A stretch of DNA of 64,000 bases. Source: Flavobacterium covae. GTDB taxonomy: Bacteria; Bacteroidota; Bacteroidia; Flavobacteriales; Flavobacteriaceae. Positions 1 to 11,371 of this stretch are shown here, in pieces (position 1 is the stretch's first letter; each line of letters begins with the position of its first letter). The stretch covers positions 1,302,001-1,366,000 of the forward strand of contig CP067379.1 in assembly GCA_019565575.1 (NCBI GenBank). Direction: 5' to 3'. The notes under the pieces are model-generated. The model was not told the origin of the DNA. It made no database searches and saw only the letters and a list, made by a program, of their open reading frames with translations. The translations under genes were made by a program, and so were the position numbers.

Positions 1-2
1 TT

Positions 3-978
3 GATACTGTAAATGATCCTAATACGAATGACGAAGACTTTGTTTACTCTCCTGAAAATTACGCAAAAAAAATAGATAACTTAGCTCGTGTTATTTCACA
101 ATTAGGAACAAGTGATAAGCAAACAAATGCACCTGTAGTATTAGGAGTCGCAGAAATTGAAAACCGTCGTGTCTTAGAAGATCTTATTAAACATCCCTTA
201 CTGATTAATTTAAATTACGGAATTGTGCATTTTGATTCCCCAGATCGTCGCGGTATAGATTGTGGATTTTTATATCAAAAAAAAACATTTTAATCCAAGT
301 AGTTATCAAAATTATCCTTTGATCATTTCAGAAGATCAACAAGATAGTAAAGCAAAAGATAAGGATAAAAATGAAGGAGATACTGATGAAAATATTGTAG
401 ATGTTAAAACGAAAAGAATTTATACAAGAGACCAAATTTTGATGACAGGTACTCTTGATGGCGAAGAAATGAGTTTTATAGTGAATCACTGGCCTTCACG
501 CCGAGGAGGAGAAAAAGCAAGCAGTCCATTGCGTGAAGCTGCTGCGGCATTAAACAGAAAAATAATAGACTCCTTACAAACCGTTAATCCTAATGCGAAA
601 ATCTTTACAATGGGCGATTTAAATGACGGACCATTCAATAAGAGTGTTAAAGAAATTTTAGGAGCCAAAGGAGAAATAGAAGAAGTAAAACCACAAGGAT
701 TGTATAATCCAGCAGAAAAAATGTTGAAAAAAGGAATTGGAACCTTAGCACATCGTGACGCGTGGGATTTCTTTGATCAAATTATTTTTACAGAAGCCTT
801 ATTACCTCATAATAATGATTATTCAACATGGAAATATTGGAAAGCAGGTGTTTATAATAAATCATTTATGATCCAACAAACAGGACAATATAAAGGATAT
901 GCTCTTAGAAATACAAGTGAAGGGCCTGGTTTTTCAGATCACTTTCCTTCCTATATTTACTTAGTTAAAGAATTTTAA
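3..978 (+). CDS. Endonuclease/exonuclease/phosphatase family protein (5' partial, frameshifted)
   Basis: The beginning lies outside the window. Reading from base 3, the frame shows the EEP metal-site motif GVAEIENR, and after a frame change the motifs MGDLNDGP and GFSDHFP that complete the active site of this Mg2+-dependent phosphodiesterase fold. The two halves are in different frames. A run of nine A at 277-285 should be eight: removing one gives LYQKKHFNPSS and joins them. Members are often secreted nucleases or phosphatases in Bacteroidetes, but the signal region is not visible here. The substrate cannot be inferred. A hairpin terminator follows. Confidence 0.85.
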
Positions 979-984
979 AAAAAT

Positions 985-1010
985 AAATCCCGAATAAACG
1001 GGATTTTTTT
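985..1010 (+). terminator. Rho-independent terminator after the EEP gene
   Basis: Inverted repeat AAATCCCG / CGGGATTT around a six-base loop, followed by a T run. It lies directly behind the stop codon at 978 and before the next ATG at 1032. Confidence 0.8.
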
Positions 1011-1031
1011 ATTCATAATTTTATATAAAAA

Positions 1032-1562
1032 ATGTCAGTGCAACAACCATTCAATTTAAATAAGTGGATAGAAGATAATCGTCATCTTTTAAAACCACCC
1101 GTAGCTAATAAAAATCTGTATGTTGATTCAGGTGATTATATTGTAATGATAGTGGGCGGGCCTAATGCTCGTAAAGATTATCATTATAACGAAACAGAAG
1201 AGTTGTTTTACCAAATAGAAGGAGAAATAACAATTTACATTCAAGAAAATGGTGAAAAAAAAGAAATCAGGCTAACCGCAGGAGATATGTATTTACATCC
1301 AGCTAAAATTCCCCATTCACCTAATCGAAGAGAAGGTTCTATAGGTCTAGTAATAGAACGTAAAAGACCCCAAGGAACAGATGGTTTATTATGGTTTTGT
1401 GATAACTGTAACCAAAAACTACACGAGGTATATTTTAGCTTAAATGACATTGAAAAAGATTTTCTTACTCACTTTAAAGAATTTTATTCTTCCGTAGAAA
1501 AAAGAACCTGTACAAATTGTGGTCATGTTATGAAAACAGATCCTCGATTTGTTGAAGAATAA
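1032..1562 (+). CDS. haaO: 3-hydroxyanthranilate 3,4-dioxygenase
   Basis: Opens the ring of 3-hydroxyanthranilate with O2 to give 2-amino-3-carboxymuconate semialdehyde, the last step before quinolinate in the kynurenine route. The 176-residue protein is a single cupin. The iron ligands are H51, E57 and H95, and the substrate arginines R47 and R99 sit where the bacterial enzyme has them. The C-terminal rubredoxin-like pairs C123/C126 and C160/C163 of the bacterial form are present. Other kynurenine-pathway genes are not in this window, so it could serve tryptophan breakdown or NAD synthesis. The ATG at 1032 matches the usual N-terminus. Confidence 0.93.
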   Translation: MSVQQPFNLNKWIEDNRHLLKPPVANKNLYVDSGDYIVMIVGGPNARKDYHYNETEELFYQIEGEITIYIQENGEKKEIRLTAGDMYLHPAKIPHSPNRREGSIGLVIERKRPQGTDGLLWFCDNCNQKLHEVYFSLNDIEKDFLTHFKEFYSSVEKRTCTNCGHVMKTDPRFVEE

Positions 1563-1596
1563 TAATTACGGACTCAGTTTTTTAGATAATAAATCA

Positions 1597-1604
1597 TAAA
1601 TTTG
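1597..1604 (+). promoter_or_regulatory. Bacteroidetes -7 box upstream of the aldehyde dehydrogenase gene
   Basis: TAAATTTG fits the flavobacterial -7 consensus TAnnTTTG and lies about 37 bases before the ATG at 1641. I see no clear TTG at -33. A TTG inside this box could be mistaken for a start codon. Confidence 0.5.
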
Positions 1605-1640
1605 CATTCGATTTTAACAAAACTTGATAAAAAAGTTACA

Positions 1641-3209
1641 ATGTCAACAATAACACAATCAGCAGTAGCTCAACAATTTGGAATTGTTGAAGCGTTAGAA
1701 CAATTAGGCGTAAAAGAAATCAATTTAGGGACATCAACTGGATCTAATTGGTTTGCTAATGGTGAAATCATTGAATCATATTCACCTGTAGATGGTCAAT
1801 TAATTGGAAAAGTACAAGCTTCTACAAAAGAAGATTATGAAAAAGTAATGGAAGCGGCTACTACCGCGTTTAAAACTTTTAAAATGATGCCCGCTCCTAA
1901 ACGTGGAGAAATTGTACGTCAATTTGGAGAAAAATTAAGAAAATATAAAGAACCTCTAGGAAAACTTGTTTCTTATGAAATGGGTAAATCCTACCAAGAA
2001 GGTTTAGGAGAAGTGCAAGAAATGATTGATATCTGTGACTTTGCAGTGGGTCTTTCTCGTCAATTACATGGTTTAACAATGCACTCTGAGCGTTTTGGAC
2101 ATAGAATGTATGAGCAATATCATCCACTAGGAGTAGTAGGAATTATCTCTGCTTTTAACTTTCCAGTAGCGGTTTGGTCTTGGAATACAGCTTTAGCTTG
2201 GATTTGTGGAGACGTATGTGTATGGAAACCATCCGAAAAAACACCTTTATGTTCAATAGCTTGTCAAAATATTATTGCTGAAGTTTTAAAAGAAAATAAT
2301 TTACCAGAAGGTATTTCTTGTATCATTAATGGTGATTATAAAGTGGGTGAATTAATGACGCATGACAAAAGAGTTCCTTTAGTATCTGCTACAGGTTCAA
2401 CTCGTATGGGGAAAATAGTTGCGCAAGCTTGTGCCGCACGTTTAGGAAATTCATTATTAGAATTAGGAGGAAATAATGCCATTATCGTTACTCCAGATGC
2501 GGATATTAAAATGACCGTAATAGGAGCTGTTTTTGGAGCTGTAGGTACTGCAGGCCAAAGATGTACTTCTACTCGTAGATTAATTATTCATGAGGATATT
2601 TATGATAAGGTAAAAGATGCTATCGTAGCAGCTTATGGTCAGTTAAGAATAGGGAACCCATTAGATCAAAACAACCATGTAGGACCACTTATTGATACAG
2701 ATGCCGTTGAAGCATATAATAAAGCCTTAGAAAAAGTGGTAGCAGAAGGAGGAAATGTTATCGTTCCTGGTGGTGTATTAACAGGTGAAGGATATGAAAG
2801 CGGTTGCTATGTAAAACCAGCAATTGCCGAAGCTCAAAATCATTTTGAGATTGTTCAACACGAAACGTTTGCACCTGTATTATATTTATTAAAATACACA
2901 GGAGACGTAATGAATGCTATTGAAATTCAAAACGGTGTAGCACAAGGTTTGTCATCAGCTATTATGACAAATAATTTACGTGAAGCAGAAGCGTTCTTGT
3001 CACACGCGGGTTCTGATTGTGGTATTGCTAACGTAAATATTGGTACATCAGGAGCAGAAATTGGTGGCGCATTTGGTGGTGAAAAAGAAACAGGTGGGGG
3101 GCGTGAGTCTGGATCTGATGCTTGGAAAGTATACATGAGAAGACAAACAAATACAATTAATTATACAACTGATTTGCCTTTAGCACAAGGTATTAAATTT
3201 GATTTATAA
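1641..3209 (+). CDS. amaB: Aldehyde dehydrogenase, ALDH7 (aminoadipate-semialdehyde dehydrogenase) type
   Basis: NAD+-dependent oxidation of an aldehyde to the acid. Full-length sequence similarity points to the ALDH7/antiquitin group, whose usual substrate is alpha-aminoadipate semialdehyde in lysine breakdown. The protein has 522 residues. The general-base glutamate is in ELGGNNA (about E274) and the nucleophile in GTAGQRCTSTRR (about C308). The frame is open upstream to a TTG at 1602, but that TTG lies in the -7 promoter box, so the ATG at 1641 (MSTITQSAVAQQFG) is the start. It follows the dioxygenase by 78 bases. A role in the same pathway is possible but not shown. Confidence 0.9.
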   Translation: MSTITQSAVAQQFGIVEALEQLGVKEINLGTSTGSNWFANGEIIESYSPVDGQLIGKVQASTKEDYEKVMEAATTAFKTFKMMPAPKRGEIVRQFGEKLRKYKEPLGKLVSYEMGKSYQEGLGEVQEMIDICDFAVGLSRQLHGLTMHSERFGHRMYEQYHPLGVVGIISAFNFPVAVWSWNTALAWICGDVCVWKPSEKTPLCSIACQNIIAEVLKENNLPEGISCIINGDYKVGELMTHDKRVPLVSATGSTRMGKIVAQACAARLGNSLLELGGNNAIIVTPDADIKMTVIGAVFGAVGTAGQRCTSTRRLIIHEDIYDKVKDAIVAAYGQLRIGNPLDQNNHVGPLIDTDAVEAYNKALEKVVAEGGNVIVPGGVLTGEGYESGCYVKPAIAEAQNHFEIVQHETFAPVLYLLKYTGDVMNAIEIQNGVAQGLSSAIMTNNLREAEAFLSHAGSDCGIANVNIGTSGAEIGGAFGGEKETGGGRESGSDAWKVYMRRQTNTINYTTDLPLAQGIKFDL

Positions 3210-3291
3210 GATTTTATAAACTATGTTTAAAAAATTGTTGGAAAATGATTGTTTCAAAATTTTAAATATATTTAAACTTAGTTTTGATGAT

Positions 3292-3326
3292 AATGAGCTC
3301 GGTATTTTATCGAGCTCATTTTTTTT
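3292..3326 (+). terminator. Strong hairpin terminator after the aldehyde dehydrogenase gene
   Basis: Ten-base perfect stem AATGAGCTCG / CGAGCTCATT with a nine-base loop, ending in a run of T. Confidence 0.85.
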
Positions 3327-3705
3327 AAATTAGATTTGAGTTTCTCGTTGTTCAATAACGTGTTGTATTATTGTATTTTAAGAGGTCTTATTCTGAAATA
3401 AGTTTATTTTTATAAAACTAAAATATAGAACGATATTCAGAAAGTGAATTTGGTATTTAGAAGAATTTAAAAGATTTATTTGTAATGCTTACTTATCTAG
3501 TTCCATAAATAAAATAAAAGAATAGCAGAAAAGAAACCTTTATAAAAAATGGTGCACAAGTGTTTAATTAATTATTTTTGTTCAGACAAAATGTCTTTTT
3601 GATTTTAAATTAAAATGATAAAATTGTCGGAAACTAATAATTAACTTATTTAGATACAATAGTAAAAGATAATATTATATTATTCTAAAAATAAAATTTA
3701 AATAT
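3327..3705. other. AT-rich intergenic region with no recognised gene
   Basis: About 380 bases between the terminator at 3292-3326 and the next ATG. All frames are closed by stops at short intervals and I see no RNA gene. The end of the stretch presumably holds the promoter of the trans-sulfuration gene, but I could not pick out a convincing -7 box. Confidence 0.5.
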
Positions 3706-4854
3706 ATGAAATTTAATACAAAAACCATACATGGTGGTCAACAACATGATCCCAGTACAGGGGCTGTTATGCCTCCTGTTTATAATACCTCTACTTTTGC
3801 ACAACATGATCCGGGTGTTCCAAATAATGGATATGAATATAGTAGAGCAGCAAATCCTACTCGTACAGCCCTAGAAAATGCCTTGGCAAGTATAGAAAAC
3901 GGAACACGTGGATTAGCTTTTTCTTCTGGTTTAGCGGCTACTGACTGTGTTTTAAGAGGGTTAAAAGCAGGAGAAGAAGTAATTGCTATGGATGATTTAT
4001 ACGGTGGAACCTATCGTATGTTTACCCGTATTTATAAAGAATCAGGTATTAAGTTTCATTTTGTAGATATGAATGATCTACCAAAATTTGAATCATTAAT
4101 TAATGAAAATACTCGTTTAGTTTGGGTAGAAACGCCTACTAATCCATTAATGAAATTGGCTGATATTAAGGCTATTGCAGATATAATTAAAAAGTATTCT
4201 AATATTCTTTTTGCTGTTGATAATACATTTGCAACACCTTATTTACAAAAGCCACTGGATTTAGGAGCGGATATCGTAATGCATTCAGCTACTAAATATC
4301 TAGGAGGACATTCAGACGTAATTGCTGGGGCTTTGATCGTAAAAGATGAAGCGTTAGGAAATCAATTGCATTTTCAACAATTTGCTACAGGAGCTACTTT
4401 AGGTCCCAATGATTCATTTTTAGTTTTAAGAGGAATTAAAACATTGCATTTACGTGTTCAACGTCACTGTGAAAATGGAGTTAAAATTGCTGAATTTTTA
4501 GTAAATCATCCCAAAGTTGAAAAAGTATATTATCCAGGTTTAGAAAACCATCCTTTTCATGAAGTAGCAAAAAAACAAATGATAGGAGGCTTTGGAGGGA
4601 TGGTAACTTTTACATTCAAATCAGGAGCTAAGCAAGATGCTGTCGATTTTTTAAAGAAATTAAAGGTCTTTACTTTGGCAGAATCTTTAGGAGGTGTAGA
4701 ATCATTAGCCAATCATCCAGCTCTTATGACACATGCTTCAATACCAGAAGATAAAAGAAAAGAAATAGGTATATCAGACGATTTAGTACGTTTGAGTGTG
4801 GGGGTTGAAGATATTCAAGATTTGATAGAAGATTTGCAACAAGCATTAGCATAA
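3706..4854 (+). CDS. metB: Cystathionine gamma-synthase / gamma-lyase family PLP enzyme
   Basis: Cys/Met-metabolism PLP enzyme of 382 residues. It carries the early signature TKTIHGGQQHDPSTGAV, the motif EYSRAANPTRTALE and the cofactor lysine in HSATKYLGGHSD (about K197). Members either make cystathionine from an activated homoserine and cysteine, or cleave cystathionine to cysteine, ammonia and 2-oxobutyrate. Sequence alone does not separate the two, so metB is a tentative symbol. It is a single-gene unit bounded by terminators. Confidence 0.85.
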   Translation: MKFNTKTIHGGQQHDPSTGAVMPPVYNTSTFAQHDPGVPNNGYEYSRAANPTRTALENALASIENGTRGLAFSSGLAATDCVLRGLKAGEEVIAMDDLYGGTYRMFTRIYKESGIKFHFVDMNDLPKFESLINENTRLVWVETPTNPLMKLADIKAIADIIKKYSNILFAVDNTFATPYLQKPLDLGADIVMHSATKYLGGHSDVIAGALIVKDEALGNQLHFQQFATGATLGPNDSFLVLRGIKTLHLRVQRHCENGVKIAEFLVNHPKVEKVYYPGLENHPFHEVAKKQMIGGFGGMVTFTFKSGAKQDAVDFLKKLKVFTLAESLGGVESLANHPALMTHASIPEDKRKEIGISDDLVRLSVGVEDIQDLIEDLQQALA

Positions 4855-4877
4855 AAAAGCCCTAGAAAGGGCTTTTT
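4855..4877. terminator. Hairpin terminator shared by two convergent genes
   Basis: AAAAAGCCC / GGGCTTTTT stem with T run on the plus strand and A run before it, so it can act in both directions between the gene ending at 4854 and the minus-strand gene ending at 4903. Confidence 0.8.
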
Positions 4878-4902
4878 TGTAATTCTTCTTAAAAATTTAT
4901 TG

Positions 4903-5706
4903 TTAATTTAAATAATAGATATATCCAAAGTTTAACCAAACTAACCAATCATTGGCTTTGTTTTCAGGATATAATTTTTGGTTTGGGTTCAAACCGTCTA
5001 CCCAGTTTGAATTAAAATATTGCCAACGTAAGTCAATTACTAAATCAGACATTAAATTTAATTTATATCGAGAACCCACACTTCCTACAATAGACCAAGT
5101 ACTGCCAGAATCATTAGAAAAACCGTGAGGTTTTCCGTCAGAAGGACTCCAGTATTTTGGAAAAATATTATTTTGATTTAAAAGAATCCCATCTCCATAA
5201 GAAGTTTTGACTTGAGGATTGAAAAAACTATACTGAGCACCTAAACTGATGTATGGTGCAAAACTTCCTGCATAAGCTGAAAAATCACGAATGCTCAAGG
5301 GGTAATATTCTAACTGAGCTCCAATATTGGTTATTGAAGAAGAACCTTCCATTGCATTTAATTGTCTACCATCAATGGAAGATTTATCTACTAATTTACC
5401 AAAATGATTTAGTTTGGTTTTGTTGTATGATAACTCAGCTCTTACTTTAAAGTGGTCATTAAAGTAGGTGTCATGTGTGTAACAATTACAATCTGAGCGG
5501 TAGGCAAAATTTAGATAGTATGCAAGCCCAATCCCTATTCCTGTATTTCCTGCGTCTGTTTCTAAATTATTGCGTTCCCCGTAATCTGATTGAAAAGCAA
5601 CAGGTCCGACCACCAATCCTAGCTCATTGGAAAAACCAGACTGAGCAAATAAATTAGAATCTGCCCCTAAAAGAAAAAATAAAATAAAATAATATATTTT
5701 CTGCAT
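4903..5706 (-). CDS. Outer-membrane beta-barrel-like protein of unknown function
   Basis: A 267-residue exported protein. The N-terminus has a lysine, a hydrophobic stretch and a short polar end at LFAQ, a typical Bacteroidetes signal peptide. The rest alternates polar and aromatic residues and ends in a tyrosine/asparagine-rich strand (FGYIYYLN), as in outer-membrane barrels. I do not recognise a specific function. The frame runs 15 codons further upstream, but the signal peptide places the start at MQKIYYF (5706). It is divergent from glutamate dehydrogenase. Confidence 0.7.
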   Translation of the reverse strand: MQKIYYFILFFLLGADSNLFAQSGFSNELGLVVGPVAFQSDYGERNNLETDAGNTGIGIGLAYYLNFAYRSDCNCYTHDTYFNDHFKVRAELSYNKTKLNHFGKLVDKSSIDGRQLNAMEGSSSITNIGAQLEYYPLSIRDFSAYAGSFAPYISLGAQYSFFNPQVKTSYGDGILLNQNNIFPKYWSPSDGKPHGFSNDSGSTWSIVGSVGSRYKLNLMSDLVIDLRWQYFNSNWVDGLNPNQKLYPENKANDWLVWLNFGYIYYLN

Positions 5707-5837
5707 AAACTCATACTTTAGCTTGATTAGACAAATATATAAAAACATCACCCATTCTTTAGATAAAATATTAAAAATATTTAGAAAAAAGCTTGAATTT
5801 TATTAAATTTTTACTATGTAAATTATTCAGATAAATG

Positions 5838-5845
5838 TATATTTG
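5838..5845 (+). promoter_or_regulatory. -7 box for glutamate dehydrogenase
   Basis: TATATTTG followed by C, matching TAnnTTTG, 56 bases before the ATG at 5901. No matching -33 TTG is obvious. Confidence 0.5.
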
Positions 5846-5888
5846 CTCACCAAACAGAAAAACGTTTTTTATATTAAAACGAAAATAA

Positions 5889-7247
<1,359 letters not shown>

Positions 7248-7268
7248 TCCTAAATTATATATAATTTT

Positions 7269-7297
7269 AAGGCACTTGTTTTCAAGTGCCTTTTTAT
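7269..7297 (+). terminator. Terminator after gdhA
   Basis: Ten-base perfect stem AAGGCACTTG / CAAGTGCCTT with a TTTT loop and a following T run. Confidence 0.85.
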
Positions 7298-7325
7298 TTA
7301 TACAAAAATAAACTTGTTTTTAGAG

Positions 7326-7333
7326 TATATTTG
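7326..7333 (+). promoter_or_regulatory. -7 box for porZ
   Basis: TATATTTG, matching TAnnTTTG, 21 bases before the ATG at 7354. Confidence 0.5.
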
Positions 7334-7353
7334 TTGCAAGAAATCAGAAAGAC

Positions 7354-9640
7354 ATGAAAAATTGTACTGCATTTTTATTTATACTCTTAAACTTTTCTTG
7401 CGTTTTTGCTCAAGAACTCAACCCTTGGCAAGGCTATTATTCCTATAATGCAGTTAAAGATCTTGAATTAGTAGATAATAAAATACTAATAGCTGCTGAT
7501 AATGCCTATTTTTTTGTCTAATTTAGATACAAATCAAAATGAGAAAAAATCAACAATAGAAGGCCTTTCAGGAGATCCTATCACACAAATTCATTATAGT
7601 CCAACTTATAATAAAACCATTGTAGGGCATTCAACTGGGTTGGTTATTATTGTTAATGAAACAGATGGTTCTATGTTTTATTTAAAAGGAATAGAAGAAA
7701 AATCTAATATTTTAGCAAGTAAAAAAAGAATCAATCATTTTGAAGAATACAAAAACAAAATATACATATCAACAGGATACGGTATCACTGTTTTAGATAT
7801 GGATCATTCCCAATTTGGAGATACATTTTTTATAGGCGCAGGAGGAACAGAGCAAGACATTGTTAGAACAACTATAATTCATGATACCATTTACGCAATT
7901 GTAAAATCAAATGGACTTTATGCAGCCAAGTTGAGTAATCCTTTTTGATCGATTTTAATCAATGGACTATGGTACAACCAGGGAGTTGGTTTGGTTTAAA
8001 ATCTACTAAAACAAAAAATATTTTATTATCAGAGACGGGAGCCATACATGAGTTGAAATCAAATAATTCGCTTTCCTATATAACCTCCGTTTTACAAAGT
8101 CCGAAAGATATTAATTACAATGAAGATAAATTAATTATAACGTCATCTAACTATATTGATATTTTTGATGAAAATGGCATTGTGATACAACAATTAATTT
8201 GGAGAGATCAATTTCAATCATTTTTTACAAACTCATCTTTTAAAAATAATAAAATTTATATAGGAACAGAAAGTAATGGTTTGTATTCGATGGATTTAAA
8301 TAATCCTCAGGTTGTCATTAACTTAACACCAAGTTGCCCAGAAAAAAATCGTTTTTTTAGAATTAAAGCAACTAACGATATACTTTGGGGTGTTTTTGGA
8401 GGGTATAACAGACAATATAATCCTTATGGGTATTGTTGTGGAGGACCTAGTAAATCTGGACTTAGTGTTTATTCTAATGAAAAATGGATAAACCTGCCAT
8501 ATAAAGATCTATTAGAAGCAAGAGCTCTTTCAAGTATTGCTTTTAATCCCAAAAATAAAAACGAAGTATTTGTAGGTTCCTTTTTAGCGGATTACTAAAA
8601 TTAGATAATCTTACTCCCACTAAATTATATAATAAAGAAAATACTCCACTAAAAGATGAATTAATTGCTAACGTCCTTCTTGTAAATACACCTAACTTTG
8701 ATTTGAATGGAAACTTATGGATCACGAGTAGTAGAGCAGAAAATGCACTCTTTAGCCTTGATAAAAATAATAATTGGAAAGACTATTCATTCAAAAATAT
8801 TTCTGTAAACCCTAAAGAAGAAAATTTTTCTTCAATGAAAATTGATAAAAATGGGACTAAATGGTTAGGAACACTAAAAACAGGAGTAATAGGATTTAAT
8901 GAAAAATTAAATAAAAATATAATTATTAATAATGTTAAAGGAAAAGGAAGCCTACCAGATAACGATATTCGCTCTTTAGCCCTCGACAACAATAATCAAT
9001 TATGGATTGGTACCTTTAATGGTTTGCGTTATTTATCAAATACTAATTCTTTTTGACAGATACTAACTTAGATACAAAACCAATTATTTTATTGGAAGAC
9101 GGTACGGCTCAAGAACTTTTTTATCAATCTAATATTTTAGATATAGAAGTAGATGGAGCAAATAATAAATGGGTTTCGGTTGAAGAATCAGGTGTTTTTT
9201 TAATTTCACCAGATGGACAACAAACAAAATTACATTTTACAAAAGAAAATTCACCTTTACCTAGTAATATAATAGATGATATTGAAATAGATCAAACAAC
9301 AGGTAAAGTCTATTTTGCAACTAATAATGGGACTGTTTCATATCAAAGTTTAGCTACTGTAGGTGCTAAAGATTATTCAAACACCTATATTTATCCTAAT
9401 CCCTATAGACCAGAACATAAAGGAATGGTTAAAATTACAGGATTAAAAGATAAAAGTAATGTTAAAATTACGGATATAGAAGGGAATCTAGTTTTTGAAA
9501 ACATTTCACAAGGAGGTACTATTGAGTGGGATACCCTGTCTTTTACTAAAACGAAAGTATCATCAGGTGTTTATGTAGTGTTAGTTTCAGATCAAGAAGG
9601 AGAAGAAACCGTTGTTAAAAAGCTTTTAATTATTCGATAA
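7354..9640 (+). CDS. porZ: Type IX secretion system protein PorZ, four frameshifts
   Basis: PorZ is a surface protein of the T9SS attachment complex, thought to deliver anionic lipopolysaccharide for anchoring cargo. The start MKNCTAFLFILL...FAQ is a signal peptide. It is followed by beta-propeller repeats (GYGITVLDMD, NDIRSLALDNNNQLWIGT, NNKWVSVEESG). The last 80 residues form a type A T9SS sorting domain beginning IYPNPYRPEHKG and ending VVKKLLIIR. Four T-run errors break the frame: seven T at 7509-7515 (six expected) and five T at 7942-7946, 8581-8585 and 9050-9054 (six expected each). Corrected length is 762 residues. Part of the T9SS gene set; recO lies two genes downstream. Confidence 0.88.
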
Positions 9641-9646
9641 ATATAG

Positions 9647-10641
9647 ATGCTAAGAAAAAATAGTATTAACTTCCTTCGTTTTTTAATGGCCAATATAATC
9701 ATGCTGGCTCATTTAGCAGAGCTAACAAAGGATAAATCATTGTATTTTTTAAGTTGTTTTTGTAAATCCAATTTAGCGGTTAGTGGTTTTTTTGTCCTAA
9801 GTGGCTTTTTAGTCACTAAAAGCCTAGTAAATACCCCCAATTTAAAAATGTATTTTCTAAAAAGGGCAAAACGTATTTTACCAGCATACATTACAGTAAT
9901 AATTCTTTCTGTAATAATTTTATCGGCTCTTTCCACTCTTTCTTATCAAGATTATTTTAGTGATAAGATGACGTGTCGTTATTTTTTTGGAATCTATTTT
10001 TTTTAAATTTCATAGAACCCTGCCTTCCAGGTGTATTTACTGAAAATCCGATTCCTTTTATAAATGGCTCTCTGTGGACTATGAAAATAGAAGAAGGTTT
10101 TTATATTATATTACCTATCTTATTCTATTTAATCAACAAATTTAAAAATAAAAACAAAGTCTTAGCCTTTTTTTACCTAGCTTCTATTTTATATTCTTAT
10201 GTAATGTTAGAATTGTTTCATTTACCATTATTTGAAAAACAACTCCCAGGAAAATTAGCTTATTTTATTATTGGCATCTATATTTATCTCAACTTTAATT
10301 TTTTTATTAAAAACAAGTGGAAGTTTCTAACAGGAGCGTGGTTTTTATTTTTAGTTCAAATATATGGTTTGAATATGGACCTCTTTTTTCCTTTTGTGTT
10401 AGGTGTTACAGTGTTGTTTTTTGCTTATTCGCTTCCTTTTTTTAATAACTTTAGTTCAAAAGCTGATTATACGTATGGCATCTATCTCTATCATTTTCCC
10501 ATAATACAACTGTTTGTATATTTTGAATATTTTAAAAAATACAATCCTTTCTTTGTAAGTTTAATAATGATTTTATTAACCTATATAATTGCCTATTTTT
10601 CATGGCATTTAATTGAAAAACGTTTTTTAAACCGTAAATGA
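9647..10641 (+). CDS. Acyltransferase family 3 (OafA-like) integral membrane protein, one frameshift
   Basis: Multi-pass O-acyltransferase of the OafA/NodX type, which transfers acetyl or similar groups to surface polysaccharides. Visible family features are the early N-F-L-R-F-L...H segment, the FFVLSGFL helix, the R-I-L-P-A-Y motif, and the LPGVF...NGSLWTMKIE region. Seven T at 9982-9988 should be eight: that joins CRYFFWNLFFLNF across the break and gives about 331 residues. It starts six bases after porZ and ends four bases before recO, so it is likely co-transcribed. The acceptor is unknown; LPS or glycan modification is a guess from family. Confidence 0.85.
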
Positions 10642-10645
10642 TTTT

Positions 10646-11365
10646 ATGCTAACAAAAACTAAAGCAATCGTTTTAAGCACTATTCGCTATCAAGAAAAAT
10701 CCCTGATAGTAAAATGTTTTACACAAAGTCAAGGTGTAGTTTCTTATTTTGTACCTTCTGCTTTTTCTAACAAAAAAAATAGTCAACGTATTGCGTACTT
10801 TCAACCTCTAACTATTCTTGAAATTGAGGTTAATCATAAAAACAAAGCAGGGTTGAAATATTTTAAAGAAGTTAAAGTAGCAGTTCCTTATCATACTATT
10901 CCTTTTGATGTTGTTAAAAGTACTATTGCCTTATTTTTATCCGAAATTTTGCATTATGTAATTAAAGAAGAAGAAAAAAACGAATCCCTTTATTTATTTT
11001 TAGAAACTGCCATGACATGGTTGGATACCCATGATCATGCAGTCAATTTCCATCTTAACTTTTTAATAGAATTAACTAAATTTTTAGGTTTTTATCCAGA
11101 TCTAACGAATGCTGATTTTCCCTTTTTTGATTTGAATGAAGGTTGTTTTGTTTTAGAAGCTACTTCTTCTGTTAGAGATGAGGAAATCTCTCAGATTTTA
11201 AAACTTTTTATGTCTTCAAGTTTTGATGATACTGCCAATTTTAAATTAGATTATTTAAAACGTCAAAGGCTTTTAGAAGTTCTTTTAGATTTTTATGCCT
11301 TACATATAGAAAATTTCAAAAAGCCTTATTCATTAGAGGTTTTAAAAGAGTTTTACCATGCCTGA
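10646..11365 (+). CDS. recO: DNA repair protein RecO
   Basis: RecO anneals complementary strands and, with RecR, loads RecA on SSB-coated DNA in the RecFOR pathway. The 239-residue protein has the N-terminal OB-fold start LTKTKAIVLSTIRYQEKSLIV and the helical C-terminal domain (FLIELTKFLGFYPD). The zinc cysteines found in some RecO proteins are absent, as is common in Bacteroidetes. The frame is intact. It starts four bases after the acyltransferase stop. Confidence 0.92.
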   Translation: MLTKTKAIVLSTIRYQEKSLIVKCFTQSQGVVSYFVPSAFSNKKNSQRIAYFQPLTILEIEVNHKNKAGLKYFKEVKVAVPYHTIPFDVVKSTIALFLSEILHYVIKEEEKNESLYLFLETAMTWLDTHDHAVNFHLNFLIELTKFLGFYPDLTNADFPFFDLNEGCFVLEATSSVRDEEISQILKLFMSSSFDDTANFKLDYLKRQRLLEVLLDFYALHIENFKKPYSLEVLKEFYHA

Positions 11366-11371
11366 CAATAT

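Noticed and set aside
1032..3209. A kynurenine operon made of dioxygenase plus aldehyde dehydrogenase
   Set aside because: The dehydrogenase is of the ALDH7 type, not aminomuconate-semialdehyde dehydrogenase, and has its own promoter box.
10024..10030. CTTCCAG, a possible eleventh altered site
   Set aside because: It is in frame and encodes LPGVF, expected in this acyltransferase family.
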